NCBI GenBank assembly: GCA_019915135.1 | Contig: JAHLMK010000021.1 | Span: 744,001 to 808,000 of the forward strand | From: Strobilurus pachycystidiatus | Lineage: Eukaryota; Basidiomycota; Agaricomycetes; Agaricales; Physalacriaceae | Direction of reading: 5' to 3' | Length of the DNA: 64,000 nucleotides | Shown: positions 46,642 through 58,029 of the stretch, piece by piece | Layout: each line of letters starts with the position of its first letter | Numbering within the stretch: the first letter of the stretch is position 1 | Notes under the pieces: model-generated | What the model was told of the DNA's origin: nothing | Databases searched by the model: none | The model's input: the letters and a program-made list of their open reading frames with translations, nothing else | Made by a program: the position numbers and the translations under genes

Positions 46642-47019
46642 ATGGATATGACAATACCTTGCAGTCCTGCACATACTCGCACTTCACCGGCCCCTGGCAG
46701 TCCTTCACATGCTCGGATCTCACCTCTACCCAACATTCCTTTCACACCACACGAGGAAGAGCCTACACCACGCCGTCCGCTACCAACAGCTCGACCTGCA
46801 TGGCGAGGCGCACCAGCCTTTGTAGAGCGAAGCCCATTCACGCCCCGGCCATCGCGTTTCAACATATTCGCCTCACATTATCTTACTACACCAAATATTC
46901 TACCCAGACCATCCCCATTGTCTAATTCTTCGATGCACATACCTTCTTCGACGTCCGATTCATCCCCATTATTCGGTCGTCATGTAGATAGTAATGATAC
47001 TCACAATTCATTATGTTAA
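46642..47019 (+). CDS. possible small Ser/Pro-rich ORF
   Basis: A 125-codon frame from the ATG at 46,642 lies between the helicase 3' end and the DUF6589 3' end. It is rich in Pro, Ser, Thr and His (for example PRRPLPTARPAWRG). No domain is recognised and no splice evidence exists. It may be a third gene of the transposon or chance. Confidence 0.25.
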   Translation: MDMTIPCSPAHTRTSPAPGSPSHARISPLPNIPFTPHEEEPTPRRPLPTARPAWRGAPAFVERSPFTPRPSRFNIFASHYLTTPNILPRPSPLSNSSMHIPSSTSDSSPLFGRHVDSNDTHNSLC

Positions 47020-47054
47020 ATATCTGTTTGCATACATTGCTTCAAATCGCATTT

Positions 47055-49983
47055 CTATACTTCAAGGTCATCAAGATCCAGGTCGTCGTCCTCGTCTAGA
47101 TCCTCCCATTCAAGGGTATCCTCATCTTCGTCATTACTTGGAACCACATCTCCGGCTGAGTACAAATTCCCAAGAATGTCGTCCGGTGTCGTCAATGCTA
47201 CAGCTTGGCCCTTTGCTAAGGCGTGTGGGACGGAATACAGGCTCTGACGTCCAGCAGTAAAACGGCCTGCATTGTGTTTGACAAAGTGCTGGAGCAACTT
47301 CGCAAATGTTCGCTGCATCTTGGGCGATCCATGGCGTGAAGTCCGTGTGCGAATACGGAACATCTTCTCGACCTGAATACGAGCGTTTTTGAAGACCCCA
47401 ATCAGCGGCGATTCCTTGATGATTCTGGCCTTAGTATGGTTTGAATACTTTCCGCCGTAGATTCTCTGAGATTGCAGTCAACGTCAGTCTTCAAGAGGTG
47501 CAACTATGAGAGCAGTCCTGACCTTTTCATATAGATTGTTATGCTCAACAAGCCAATCGATAGCACGGAAGTATCCACGCTGAGGTTTGCCGGGACATAT
47601 GAGTATGTTCATTCGAATGGCGCGTCTACAAACACGTCAATAACAGTAAGCTTGAACTCATAAGCTGACTCACGATAGTCCTGGAGAAACCTGAGGATAC
47701 CAGAAGAGTACATCGCGTAGATACTTTCGAAGGTACTTGGCATATTTGTGCTTGCCACATCCCTGAAAAATGAAGCTCCAGGGCATGAAGGTCGTCTCCA
47801 ATCGTCCGATATCTCCCCAGTTCATCGCATATGTCAGTTCTTCATATAACAGGAAGTACTGGTGTCGCATCTGTAGGTTCTCATAGACTTCGTCTCTCTC
47901 GTCAGGACGCCGCCGACATTTGCGTCCAAAATCACCCGAAGCAACGTGTGTCTTTGCAATTTCAACCGACAGTGACTCAAGTTCTGACCAAGATGGTTTG
48001 GAAGCTGCAAAGACATCCAGTGTATTTGGTGCCTGTGAAGCTGTGCCTTGCGTTGTGTGAAGACGCCAAGCATCCAAACGCGACACAATTCCAACATGCT
48101 GAACAACCTGGTGCATTCGTCGAAAGCCTGGCTTCGACTTGATCTTTCCGGTCTCCTTTGGACGGAGGACCTTCACCGCCTGCATGAGTGAGAAAGGATC
48201 GTCGGATTGACGTGCCTTTTTGGGCTTGATGAAGATTCGCCACAATGCATCCGCGCATGCCATCTTAACGTGAAAGAGTCCAAGAACATATATGACGAAC
48301 TGAAAGCGCCGCCAGGCTGTTTTCTCCTCTGAACGTGAGTTCTGGAAGGAGTTGATCTTCTCGCCCACACCCAGATCACCGAAGAACAAGACGACGAGGT
48401 TCATGAGATCTCGGTCGTCGTACTTTGGCACGGTGGCTCCACTTGGTGTCCTTCTCTCTCCTCCGACACGGGCCTGTTTGACGAGCAGATCTTCGAGGAC
48501 AGCTCCATTTTCGGCAGGAGTAACACATGGTGTGTCCATCATCCGCGCGTGAATCTGACGCGTCTTGTCGAGTGGTATAAGATCAACGTCCTCAGGCTGC
48601 CCGAGTAAAGGGATGAACTGTTGGAAATGTTCCGGTCCATGATGGACAAGATCGTGCAGGAAAATCCAGGCGTTGAAGCGCTGGCGACGGGTTGGTTGGG
48701 GTGGAATGGAAGGATCGGGATGCACATTCGTTAAAAGATCGTGAAGTGTAACAGTCGGATGGCGTGCAGTTGCCTTGGGGTTCAACGGGGATCGGTCCCA
48801 CAATTGGGAGGCACAGTTCAAGTCATCTGTTTGAACGCCGTGTTGCAGTGGAAGGAGAGTACCCGTAGTCATATGGATCAGTGTTGCGTGAGGGTTCTCG
48901 ACTGTCGGAGTCTCCTGCTTGAGATAGATGTCGACATTGTCGTATGCGTATGCCGCCAGAAAAGTCTCGGCAAGCTTTCGAAGCTTTGTGGCAGAATCGA
49001 TGGAAAGACTCGTGATCGCACTGTTGATTGCATTGGGAGATATAGACACGCCCATATGTGAGAGTGTCTCGACAACTGACTCGGATGCCGTGCATGAATG
49101 GAGAAAGATGCCGATTAAGCTTTGTAGTGCATTACACCGTTGATTCGTGCTATGGACCATAATGCTGATACAGACAACCTTCTTCTAGACACTGAATGTC
49201 AGTCCTGAAAAAATGTATAGAACTGATAGTTCGCACCATGAGAATCAGGGCAAGACGACGCGCTTCAGCTTCCTCCATTGCCTCAGCTTCATCGGCAGCT
49301 GCATCCAAGGTATCGTCACCTTCCGCAGGAGTGAGGAGCACAGTTGCCTCGCCTCCCTCGAGGACTGCTGGGTCCTCCAGGTCGAAGTCATCTAGGTCCT
49401 CCCAGTCACTGTCATGATCGTCCTGCGCACCGTCTGACTGTTGACCATTGACCCGAGTACTATCTGCCATGATAACGTCGCCATCTTCATCATGAATCGC
49501 CCGCTCTTTCCGTGTCTGCTTTCCGCGCCGCGCCGCATATTGTGCACGGGCCCGAGTGCGCTTCTCGAGCAAGACGGGGTCGGCAGACAACAGTTTATCC
49601 AGCAGATCCCAGAGATTGGGAGCCAGATGCTGCATATCGCTTGCCAGGTTATCAAGGTCGATGGCTTCGAGCCTCTCAACCGTTGCCGTTTTTGCCCCAA
49701 AGCGCAGATCTGTGGCCTGACTGACGAGGGCAAGAATCTCGCCAGCGAATTCCGTCTTCATCTTTTCACGTGCCCATCTCAAGGCAGACTCGCGGGAATG
49801 TTGGGCTTTGGAGCAGGCATCGAGGATATCAGGAAGTCGCGAAGAAAAGTCGCGAAGAGCAATATGACTGGAGATTTGGAGATCACTAGTGTACAAAAGA
49901 TCTATGACGAGTCCGGAGACAGAGGATTCGCGGGCCACAAGATCATCTAAAACATCTCTCAGACTTTGAGAGTCTAGCGGCAT
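47055..49983 (-). CDS. DUF6589 protein, four exons
   Basis: Exons on the minus strand are 49983-49237, 49184-47674, 47625-47523 and 47465-47055 (923 aa); introns are 52, 48 and 57 nt. After about 250 N-terminal residues ending in an acidic stretch, the DUF6589 core appears: HSTNQRCNALQSLIGIFLHS, then LSHMGVSIS; IPLDKTRQIHARMMDTP; LVVLFFGDLGVGEKI; YVLGLFHVKMACADALWR; and near the end AMNWGDIGRLE and GCGKHKYAKYLRKYL. The tail is acidic. DUF6589 is a fungal domain of unknown function. Conserved Asp/Glu in the DKTRQ, GDLG and DIGRLE blocks would suit a nuclease-like catalytic triad, which is inference. It starts 65 bp inside the right TIR, converges with the helicase, and is intact. Confidence 0.87.
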
Positions 49984-50047
49984 CTGAGTCGGATAGTGGC
50001 GAGGTCCTGGTTAGCGTTGAGCGAAGACAGAGATCGGACTGATAAGG

Positions 50048-50259
50048 TCGGGCCCAGTGTTGGCGCTGTTTGTCAGCGCGATGCCGAAGGGCTGCCGGCT
50101 AAAAAGTGCCAGCCGTCCTGGTGTTTCGTCCTCCCCCCGTTCCTCTTTCTCTCATTGGCTCATCAATTTTATTATAAATTTCGGTCCGTCAAATCCGTCT
50201 ATCATATCGTGCCACAGTATTTAGACAGAAACACCAGCGACGGCTGGGTTCAGAGCCTG
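50048..50259. repeat. right terminal inverted repeat, uninterrupted
   Basis: 212 bp, ending GGTTCAGAGCCTG and followed directly by CGCAATTCC. It contains a single TTTCTGTC (reverse strand), the empty site of the 860-bp element in the left TIR. Confidence 0.93.
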
Positions 50260-50593
50260 CGCAATTCCTCTTCCTTCCCTTCCTCCATGAACACGCAATT
50301 GAGCGTCATGACACCAAAGCCTTGTAGTAGTTTTATCAATGGCCTCGACGGTCTAACGGTTATCCCCTGTTTCTCTCTCCAGGATCGTCGGAGGAACGTT
50401 GATTACAGATATGTCTGCAGTTCCTGCCTCGACTTCCCGTCCATCTTGACGAAATTACGGCCGCCTGAACTGAACCTGGCCACACCCAACCGGTATTACT
50501 ACATAGGACGGCTTTAGACCGACCGAAAACGTTACCTGGACATGGATTTGGGATGTTTTTTCTCTACTTATCGATACCTCTTCTCACCCTCAG

Positions 50594-50748
50594 ATGTCCT
50601 CCCAAAAACCTGAAGTCATGCTCATTGGTTTAGGAGCGCTAGGCGCTATATGTATGTCTGATGGCGCTCTCATTTGACGTATTGCTTAAAAACAGCACCT
50701 ACAGATGCCTACGATATCCAAGCATGCGGCGGAGTGGCCCGTCACAGT
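50594..50748 (+). pseudogene. 5' fragment of a ketopantoate reductase gene, copy 1
   Basis: It starts ATGTCCTCCCAAAAACC and encodes the dinucleotide-binding loop region (EVMLIGLGALGAI), an intron of similar size, and the start of exon 2, then breaks into unrelated sequence at about 50,746. It is a truncated relative of 52,127-52,311. Confidence 0.75.
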
Positions 50749-51171
50749 GAGATGAGGTGGCCGAGGAACCCAGGAGAAACCCGAGGATCATCAGTATCTT
50801 CTTCAGCGCGCCGATCAATCTATCACTGAGTACACGACACGCCCTGAAGGCGTGATTGGGCTTTACGGAGCCACGACACGAAAACCTTACAGGCTCTTAC
50901 AGTGACCTTGAGTCTTATACTGTCTTCTCCCCTGTTGCAGGATTGCCGGAGCAGCGAGTTGCATAGCACACAGCAGCTGCTATCTCAAATCTCTCATCCA
51001 TATTGACGAAATCCAGGTCGCCTCAAGGAATGTGGGGAGTCGGGACTATGTTGCTTGCGAAAACCGGTGTAGTAGCTCGCACGGATCTGAGAGTCCACAC
51101 ATAATACGTTATACTAGGGGTATATATCTGGTACTGGGATGTCTTTCTTTGACGACTCGTCTGCCCCTTCG

Positions 51172-51391
51172 ATGTCTGCCCAACAAACTGAAGTCCTGCT
51201 CATTGGCTTGGGAGCCTTGGGCGCTATCTGTATGTCTGGTGGGGCTCTCATCTGAATGTATCCTTCAATAAGAGCACCCACAGACTCCTACGATATCCAA
51301 GCGTCCGGACTGGCGCGTCTAACAGTCGTTGCCAGAAGCAACTTCGATGCTGTCAAACGTGAGCCTTCCAAAACTGAGACTCAAACTTAGC
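51172..51391 (+). pseudogene. 5' fragment of a ketopantoate reductase gene, copy 2
   Basis: Exon 1 is the same as that of the full gene downstream. Exon 2 differs by a few bases, including a change right after its acceptor. Similarity extends through the next intron and stops at about 51,391. The 250 bp upstream (50,930-51,170) match the region upstream of the full gene (51,890-52,125), so promoter and first exons were duplicated together. Confidence 0.8.
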
Positions 51392-52126
51392 GTGGCTAAA
51401 GATCCCGGAAGTGTATATGTAGATGCCAAAGCAGACGTACACAGGCATGATCTAGTAATGGAGGAGCCTTCAAAGGGGACGTTTGCGATGAAGAGCACTT
51501 TACCAATGCGGGCGGCTGCGTCGTAGTCGTCCAATTGCAGTCGATGGCCAATGCCCCCCGCGTGGTTGTCACAGGCGTCTACTCATGCAGTCTGAGCCTG
51601 TCGACAATGCTCCATCCACCACCCGTTGTTTTGAGTGAGAGAGAGGATGCAGATAAGACAGGCGCATGAAGCGGCCAGGGCCAAGCTGGAAATGAAATCA
51701 GTGAGATGAGGTGGCCGAGAAACCCAGGAGAAACCCGAGGAACATCAGTGTCTCCTTCAGCGCGCCCAATCATTGTCAATCCATCACTGAGTACAAGGCA
51801 CACCGTGAAGGCGTAATTGGGCTTTACGTCATGACACGAAAAACCTTACAGGCTCTTACAGTGACCTTGAGGCTCATACTGTATTCTCCCCTGTTGCAGG
51901 ATTGGTGGAGCTGCATATCATACAGCAGTTGCCATCTCGAATTTCTCATCCATCTCGACGAAATCCCGGTCGCCTCAAGGAACGTAGCAATAGGACTATG
52001 TCGCTTGCGAAAACCGGCGTAGCTCGCCCGGATCTTAGAGTCCACACCTGGACCACACAGATACGTTATCCTAGCTGGATATATCTGGTACTGGGATGTT
52101 CTTTTCGATGACTCGTCTCCCCTTCG

Positions 52127-53670
52127 ATGTCTGCCCAACAAACTGAAGTCCTGCTCATTGGCTTGGGAGCCTTGGGCGCTATCTGTATGTCTAGTCGCGC
52201 TCCTTCGAATCTATCGCTCAATAAGAGCACCCACAGATGCCTACGATATCCAAGCGTCCGGACTGGCGCGTCTAACAGTCGTTGCCAGAAGCAACTTTGA
52301 TGCTGTCAAACGTGAGCCTCCCAACCGGAACTCAAACCTAGCGTGGCTAAGCACCAGTTTACGCTGCAGAGAACGGTCTCCACATCAAGAGCGCGCGCTT
52401 CGGTACGTGTCATGGCTGGAAGCCCGAACGTCGTACGTGTGTGCTCTTCATCCTTGAGTTCATCTCTCAACTCTTCTCCTTCCCATCCCTAGTCTGCAGG
52501 ACTGTGTCAGAAGCGGCTGACCGACCCTACTCATACGTTATCCTCACCACCAAGTGTGTGCCCGAGCTTCTCGATACCCCCGCCCTCCTCGCTCCGTTCT
52601 TAGCCGAGTCCTATCCATACCCTCAACCAACACACGTCCTCATCCAGAATGGATTGTCCATAGAGAAAAGCTTGTACGCCGCCCTGGAGGGGCGGGGCGA
52701 GGCGGAGCCGCGGATCATCAGCGTCGCAGCGCATAACTTCGTCAATATGTACGGAGAGCTCGTCGAGCACGGCTATTCGAAAGTAAATTTGCTCTCTAGC
52801 ATGCTACCAAGAACCGACTTAACCCTCCCTCTCCAAAGGAAATGTTATACATGGGGATCTACCGCCATAACGACCGAACGACCATGTCCAACACACCTCG
52901 CGAGCTCGAGATCCTCAATGGCATCAGCGACATACTAGCGAAGGGCGGCAGCCCTGTGCAGGTCGTGCCCGAGATCCAGCGGTACAAGTTCCATAAGAAC
53001 ATGCTCAATGCGACGTACAACGCTATGTCGCTGCTCACCGGGTGTGTCTTCATCCCCTTCCAATTGTCTTCTCCCCCTCTGACGCTCCCTTGACATCGTC
53101 CTTGTAGATACTCGATATCAGCAATATACCGTCCCCCGCCGCAGAAAGACGACGAGTACGCGCCATTTGTCCACCCTATGACGAAGGACCTCATTGAGGA
53201 GCACACTGTCCCGATGGTGCACGCCATCATGTATGAGCTGCTGGCTTTGGGTAAGTACTGATGCATCTGTTCATATGAAGCTAGAGCGGTTGTTCAACCT
53301 CGTGTTATTCTACTTGTGTCACTCAGCACGCGCACTGGGTTTCCCGGACTCGGACGAAGGCATATCAGAGTCTCGCATCCGGACAGACATGCAAGATACG
53401 AGGCGGATCTTCTCTGAGGTTAGTAGTAGTCCATTGTTTTACTTGATAGTTGTCACCCATGTGCTTACCCTTGAGTATCAGCCAACGATCAACAACAAGA
53501 CCTCCACCTTAATGGATTACGAGCGGGGTATCCCGATGGAAATCGAGGTCATTTGGGGCTCAGTGGTGCGACTCGGGAAGGAGTTTGGGGTGCCGATGCC
53601 TCATGTCAATATGGCCTACGGGATCATGCTTGTGAAACAGAACCAGACACTGAGACAGAGCCAGAATTAA
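52127..53670 (+). CDS. 2-dehydropantoate 2-reductase (ketopantoate reductase) family
   Basis: Eight exons: 52127-52184, 52237-52311, 52352-52432 (or from 52358), 52493-52782, 52839-53041, 53108-53250, 53327-53418 and 53482-53670, giving 376 (or 374) aa. The N-terminal Rossmann fold opens EVLLIGLGALGAIYAYDIQ (G-x-G-x2-G) followed by TVVARSNFDAV. The central part has YSYVILTTKCVPEL and THVLIQNGLSIE, the family's NG motif after the nucleotide-binding domain. The C-terminal helical domain carries the expected TSTLMDYERG and EIEVIWGSVVRLG. The family reduces ketopantoate to pantoate with NADPH in vitamin B5/CoA synthesis, though fungi often have several paralogues with other roles. Two broken 5' copies precede it. 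Confidence 0.87.
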
Positions 53671-53837
53671 GGCTTGGAAAAGTTAGATATAGTAGATGCG
53701 TATAGTAGATCTAGGAAGTGTATAGGTAGATGCAACAGCAAGCGTATGTTGTATGGTAGAATAGTGAAAGAGAAGGAAGATCTTCAGGGGAAAGTGTCTG
53801 TCAGATCCTACACTTTAATTCGCGACTGGACTCGAGT

Positions 53838-55238
53838 TTAGTCAGTCAAACCTAACGGATTCGTGTCCGGCACCTGCACCTCAAAGCCCTTCGCACGCCA
53901 CCACTCCTCCATGAACACCAAGCTATCAACCGTATCCAGCACCGTCTTCTCCCACTTCAAGTACGATCCCTCCCCAAACCCAATCACCCTCTCAACTTCA
54001 GCCCTATCAGTCTGCAGCGTGTAACTTCCCCACACAGGCGCGGCCTCCGGGTTTGCCAGCCGCGCTCTCAATTCCGGACGCTGGGACGCGATAATCTCTA
54101 TCGCGGTTTTGTAGGAGGACTGGTGTGGCGAGATGATGGGGAACCGCTTCCCCACTTGCGAATTAGACTCGAGAGCAAGGATATGGGCGCGAGCAATGTC
54201 GCGGACGTCAGATACACCGTTGAGTGCCTCGGAGGCCCAGTGGGTGTTATTGGGGAGGAGGAGGCGGTGCAACCATGCGTTGGTAGAGAAGGCCGGATAG
54301 TTTGGTTCTGGGACGAGGTGCTCGAAGCCCGGCGCGAAAGGTCCGTATGTCGTTCCCGGAGCGACTGTCATATGGTATTGTCAAAGGGGTTGCAGAGGAG
54401 ATGACTCGGAGAAGGACGTACTGAGTGAGATGTCGAGTTCGGGATGTTCTTCGCCAAATTTGAGGAAGGTGAGGTCCTCAAGCTTTTTGCCGACTACGTA
54501 GCTCATGAGTGGATGACCATTTGCTTCGTCTTTTGTCAGAGAAATCCAATCTACACGTTGAGCCTCAGGATGAGTGTGGGATCCTAGACATCGATTGTCA
54601 AGACTAACCGTCACGGCCATATGGTCCTCCTGCAGGCCAATTTACAATAGAGCTGGTAACAACCAATCGCTTAACACCTGATTGGAGGGCAGCCTCCGCA
54701 ATGTGGCGAGAGCCAGCCTCAGCGATATGGATGTGTTGAAGTCAGATATCGAACTTGGAACGTTAGAAATAGATTATAGGTCGAACCTTATAAACGGTTT
54801 CCGCATCAACACGACCTGGGAGAGGGGCAGCGACATGAATGATCCCGTAGACACCTGCCACTTATGAGCCATCAGTAGAAGACACAGATAGGTGCACAAA
54901 CCTTGCAAATACGCGCCGAGGTCCGCACTGAAGACATCGGGGATGTTGAGGACCTCGAATCTGTCCGTCGAAAACTGGGATGAGAGTGCCCTTTGGAGGA
55001 GTGACGCTTTCGCGGGCCGAGCAACACTGGATTCATTAGTACTATGTTTGGTTAGAGACAGGCGAGGTTTGAACATACGCCTTGACGCGATATCCGGCAG
55101 TGAGAAGCTGCGAAAGGATGGTGTATCCGATAAACCAGTGCCTCCAGTCACCTGGGGATGGAATCAGTACTGTCTTCAATAGCAACACACAGAGATGTGA
55201 CATACGAAGACGATCTTGGAAGAGTTGTCAGAAGTCAT
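53838..55238 (-). pseudogene. extended short-chain dehydrogenase/reductase with a one-base deletion
   Basis: Exons on the minus strand are 55238-55206, 55151-55079, 55026-54902, 54854-54787, 54717-54615, 54550-54422 and 54364-53838. Everything joins in frame except exon 2, which is 73 nt where 74 are needed. The missing T falls in the glycine motif (VTGGTG then FIGYTILSQLL in the next frame). The rest is typical of dihydroflavonol/aldehyde-reductase-like SDRs: GVYGIIHVAAPLP, RLVVTSSIV, the YVVGKK active-site Tyr-x3-Lys, APGTTYGPF and VSDVRDIARAHILALE. Expected length is 352 aa. It may be a recent pseudogene or a sequencing error in the TTT run. Confidence 0.82.
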
Positions 55239-55680
55239 GTCGATTGAGTGTTCAGTTTATGTTCGAGTGAAAAGTTTGTCTTAAGTCGTGCATTTGATCA
55301 GCTCTTATACGACGGAGAGACTGACTGAGACGAGGATTACATCCCTCTGTATAAGCTTGGTACTCAGCACGTAGATGACTCAAAGATGTCGGTTATGAGA
55401 GCAAGTTCGCTGCGCCGCCGGCCTCCGACCGTGTAGTAATCGAGGCAAACTGGCGGACAAGGCCGCAGAGATTCGTGAAGAGATTCACTGGCATTAAGAA
55501 CGAGCAGGTTTCGAGCCTCGAATTGTGGTTGCGGACGCCCCTGTTCAGCATTTATTTGCGAAGTTGGACTCGGAGAAAAGGGATGTCATGATATTCATCA
55601 GGTAATCGCGCGATGTAGCCTGAGGTTTGAGGAGTCAAGAGATCGGTGAGTAGTAGGACAGCATCAAGTTCTAGTCACAT
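55239..55680. other. intergenic, no feature recognised
   Basis: Nothing recognisable between the SDR start and the possible small ORF at 55,681. Confidence 0.35.
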
Positions 55681-56145
55681 ATGCGTGGATTTTTGAGGCT
55701 GGAATCGATTGTGGTCGGAGAGAAAGCAGGCGCATTACCTCGGTCCTGTCCGCCTCTAGGTTCCCACGAATCTCACTATACTCCTGCCCTCATCCTCAGA
55801 TGCCTATCTTTTTACGCCGGTCGCCATCTCGTCGTTGAATTGGACACCCAAGAAAGGCAGATCCTCCGCTGCTTTACCCACTTCTGTGGGCCGATACCCA
55901 CCGACTTTGTCGCGAATGTGACCCGCGTCGATCTTATATGCCACACGTCGGTGTCCAACACCGAACAGACCGCTTTGGACAGGTCATTTCCGAGTCGTCG
56001 TCACCACGACTTTTGGAGGAATGATTTTCATTGGATGATTGAACTGTTACCAGCCAGACTCAGGCTGTCGTGTAATCAGGAATATCCATCCCCAAGTCCT
56101 GGCGTCGGATCTGGGAACTCGTATTTCTGTGCTTTCATTGGCTGA
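55681..56145 (+). CDS. possible small hypothetical protein
   Basis: A 154-codon frame from an ATG, with unremarkable composition and no recognised family. Around 56,050 an alternative frame (to 56,221) is also open, which may mean an unseen intron. Weakly supported. Confidence 0.28.
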   Translation: MRGFLRLESIVVGEKAGALPRSCPPLGSHESHYTPALILRCLSFYAGRHLVVELDTQERQILRCFTHFCGPIPTDFVANVTRVDLICHTSVSNTEQTALDRSFPSRRHHDFWRNDFHWMIELLPARLRLSCNQEYPSPSPGVGSGNSYFCAFIG

Positions 56146-56221
56146 TAGCCATATTCCCGGAGGCTGGACCCCTCTCAGTGGACGCGACTGGCAGACATGC
56201 CATGATCTGCCTGAACGTTGA

Positions 56222-56836
56222 CCTGTGCTTTGATATTTGGACACAGATGCCCTTCACGATTCACGATCTCATCTCTCGCCAGTACCAACAGTTTCGCCTC
56301 CGACAACTTGCCCGCCTCCGACGACAAATGTCACACAAAGCCTAACTGCCGCTGAAGGAATCCGCGTGAACTCCTTTCATTGGCTGGTCAAAGATTGGGA
56401 TGGGAACTGATGCGCCTCCGAGTCGTTTCTGAATTACGTTGCGGGGTAATCTGTTGCGCATGTACATGTACTGAATATATCCCAGTGCCGAAAAAGTTTC
56501 TGGTTTCGAGTTTCGTCTTCTCGATGCCGCACTGGAGTCTGGACCATGGGATTCCTCCCACGTCAACGGTCAGTCAATGAACGTTAAGCGTTTCAATACA
56601 GTTCTTCCTTTTCACGGATGATGCCAGTGTTGCTAGTCAGGTTAGTGTCAATATAACGGCGTTCTCCTCATTCAAGCGCCTATAGCTACGGAGTACTATG
56701 TATGTGTACGGATGAATGATGATGGATGATGATAATAAGTAACGATGAATATACAACATAAATATTCCGCCAGGAAAAAGTTAAACCCACCCAAACCAAA
56801 ACCAAAGCCAAAACCAAAGAGAGGGAAAGAGAAGAG
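56222..56836. other. intergenic, no gene recognised
   Basis: No gene. A short AACCAAA-rich stretch lies at 56,790-56,820 just beyond the stop of the next gene. Confidence 0.35.
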
Positions 56837-58029
56837 TCAGTAATTAGTCCATACCATGACCACCCATACCGATAGTAATAGAATGAAAGACGATCCGAAT
56901 CGCGATGGTGCTCCAGACGTGGAAACAGCGACAGTCGGCGCATACCCCTCCCCACACGCCGTGTCTGCCAACTTCTGCGCATCGGGGTACGTATCCTTGA
57001 GCGCGCTCAGCCCATCATACGCCTCCGCGTATATGTTCATGATGCTCTTCGTGCACGTCGAGCAGGACGGCGTGCTCGTGCGGGGGACGCTCACGTCCAG
57101 CGGGAGCTGGTAAAAGTACTGATCGGACGGGTTGGTGGCGTGCACGGCGTCGAGGTAGCAGTACGTGTTCGTCGTGGGGTCCGTCTCGCACGCGGCGTTG
57201 TACATGACGACGTACGCCTTGAGCGCGGTGAGCGTGGAGAGGGCGATGGCGTTGGAGGCGGCCAGGTCGGTGGCGCACGCGCTGGGGAGGTTGGCGGCGA
57301 ACCAGGCGATGTTGGCTTGGCACTGGTCGTACCCGAGCGGCGGGTTGCACGTCCCCCACACTATGGCGTTCAGTTCGGTCAGGTTGCTCTGCGCCTACGG
57401 GGACACGGGTCAGAAAGCTAAGAAGGAAAACACAGAGGCAATGTACGCACCTCGACGAACGCGTTCGAAGTCTGCAGGAGGATGGAGAACGGGCGGCAGG
57501 AGCGGAACGCGGCGGTGTTGGTCATGTTGGAGAAAAAGTTGAAGCAGGACATCGTTGAATAATTTTGGGTGATGTCAGAGTCGAAGGCTTGGGGGAACGG
57601 GGTGGGGAGGTCGGGGTCTGTAGGCACCGTCGGCACGGTCTGCGCAGTCGTCGCCGCCGCCGTGGCAGATGCCAGCGCATTGGAAGTCGAGAACGTCAAC
57701 GCAGCGCTGGAAGATGGTATGCCCGATAGGGTCTGCTCGACTGTTGTTGCACCATCATCATCGCCCGGACTCGGATGCCGTTTGTGTGGACCATGGCTGG
57801 AAACAGATAACAGCCCGAAGCTGCGCCCGGGCCCGGCGGAGAGGAGGTCAAATGCAGCGGGGTGGGTGACGTAGCGCGTCGAGGCGGTGATGAGCAGCAG
57901 CGCGAGCGGCACGAGGAGGACCGTCCATTTCGTGCGACGCCCGATGGACCGCTTTGCCTCTTGCGATGGACTCGGGCTCGGAGGCGGGACGTCTAGGGGA
58001 GGCAGCGGCGAGGGCGGGGGTGTGAACAT
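56837..58029 (-). CDS. DUF7729-like cell-surface protein, probably GPI-anchored
   Basis: Exons 58029-57451 and 57394-56837 (378 aa), with a 56-nt intron (GTGCGT...CGTAG) joining SNAFVE to AQSNLTELNA. The start MFTPPPSPLPPLD was preferred because proteins of this kind begin so; an upstream in-frame ATG at 58,140 also exists. A basic stretch (KRSIGRRTKW) precedes a single hydrophobic segment near residues 30-47, giving a signal anchor. A Ser/Thr-rich stem leads to a cysteine-rich domain: MSCFNFFSNMT, FRSCRPFSILLQTSNAF, WGTCNPPLGYDQC and TPSCSTCTKSIM. The C-terminus ends in a hydrophobic tail after a small-residue run, suggesting a GPI anchor. I recall the family as DUF7729; the number should be verified. 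Function unknown. Confidence 0.72.

Larger units (their letters stand above)
19660..50259. mobile_element. RecQ-DUF6589 DNA transposon with 212-bp TIRs, carrying nested insertions
   Basis: The left end (19,660, CAGGCTCCGAACCCAGCC) and right end (50,259) are inverted copies over 212 bp with two mismatches, allowing for an 860-bp insertion in the left copy. The 9-bp CGCAATTCC flanks the element directly on both sides (19,651-19,659 and 50,260-50,268), as expected for a target-site duplication. Two convergent genes fill the interior: a RecQ-type helicase starting about 150 bp from the left TIR, and a DUF6589 gene starting 65 bp from the right TIR. Removing the later insertions leaves about 7.2 kb. 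That the pair mobilises the element is inference. The helicase gene is broken here, so this copy is probably not autonomous. Confidence 0.88.

Noticed and set aside
49996..50517. 173-codon plus-strand ORF spanning the right TIR
   Set aside because: Its core is the TIR itself, and the same peptide appears from the inverted copy near 20,6xx; it ends in flanking DNA.
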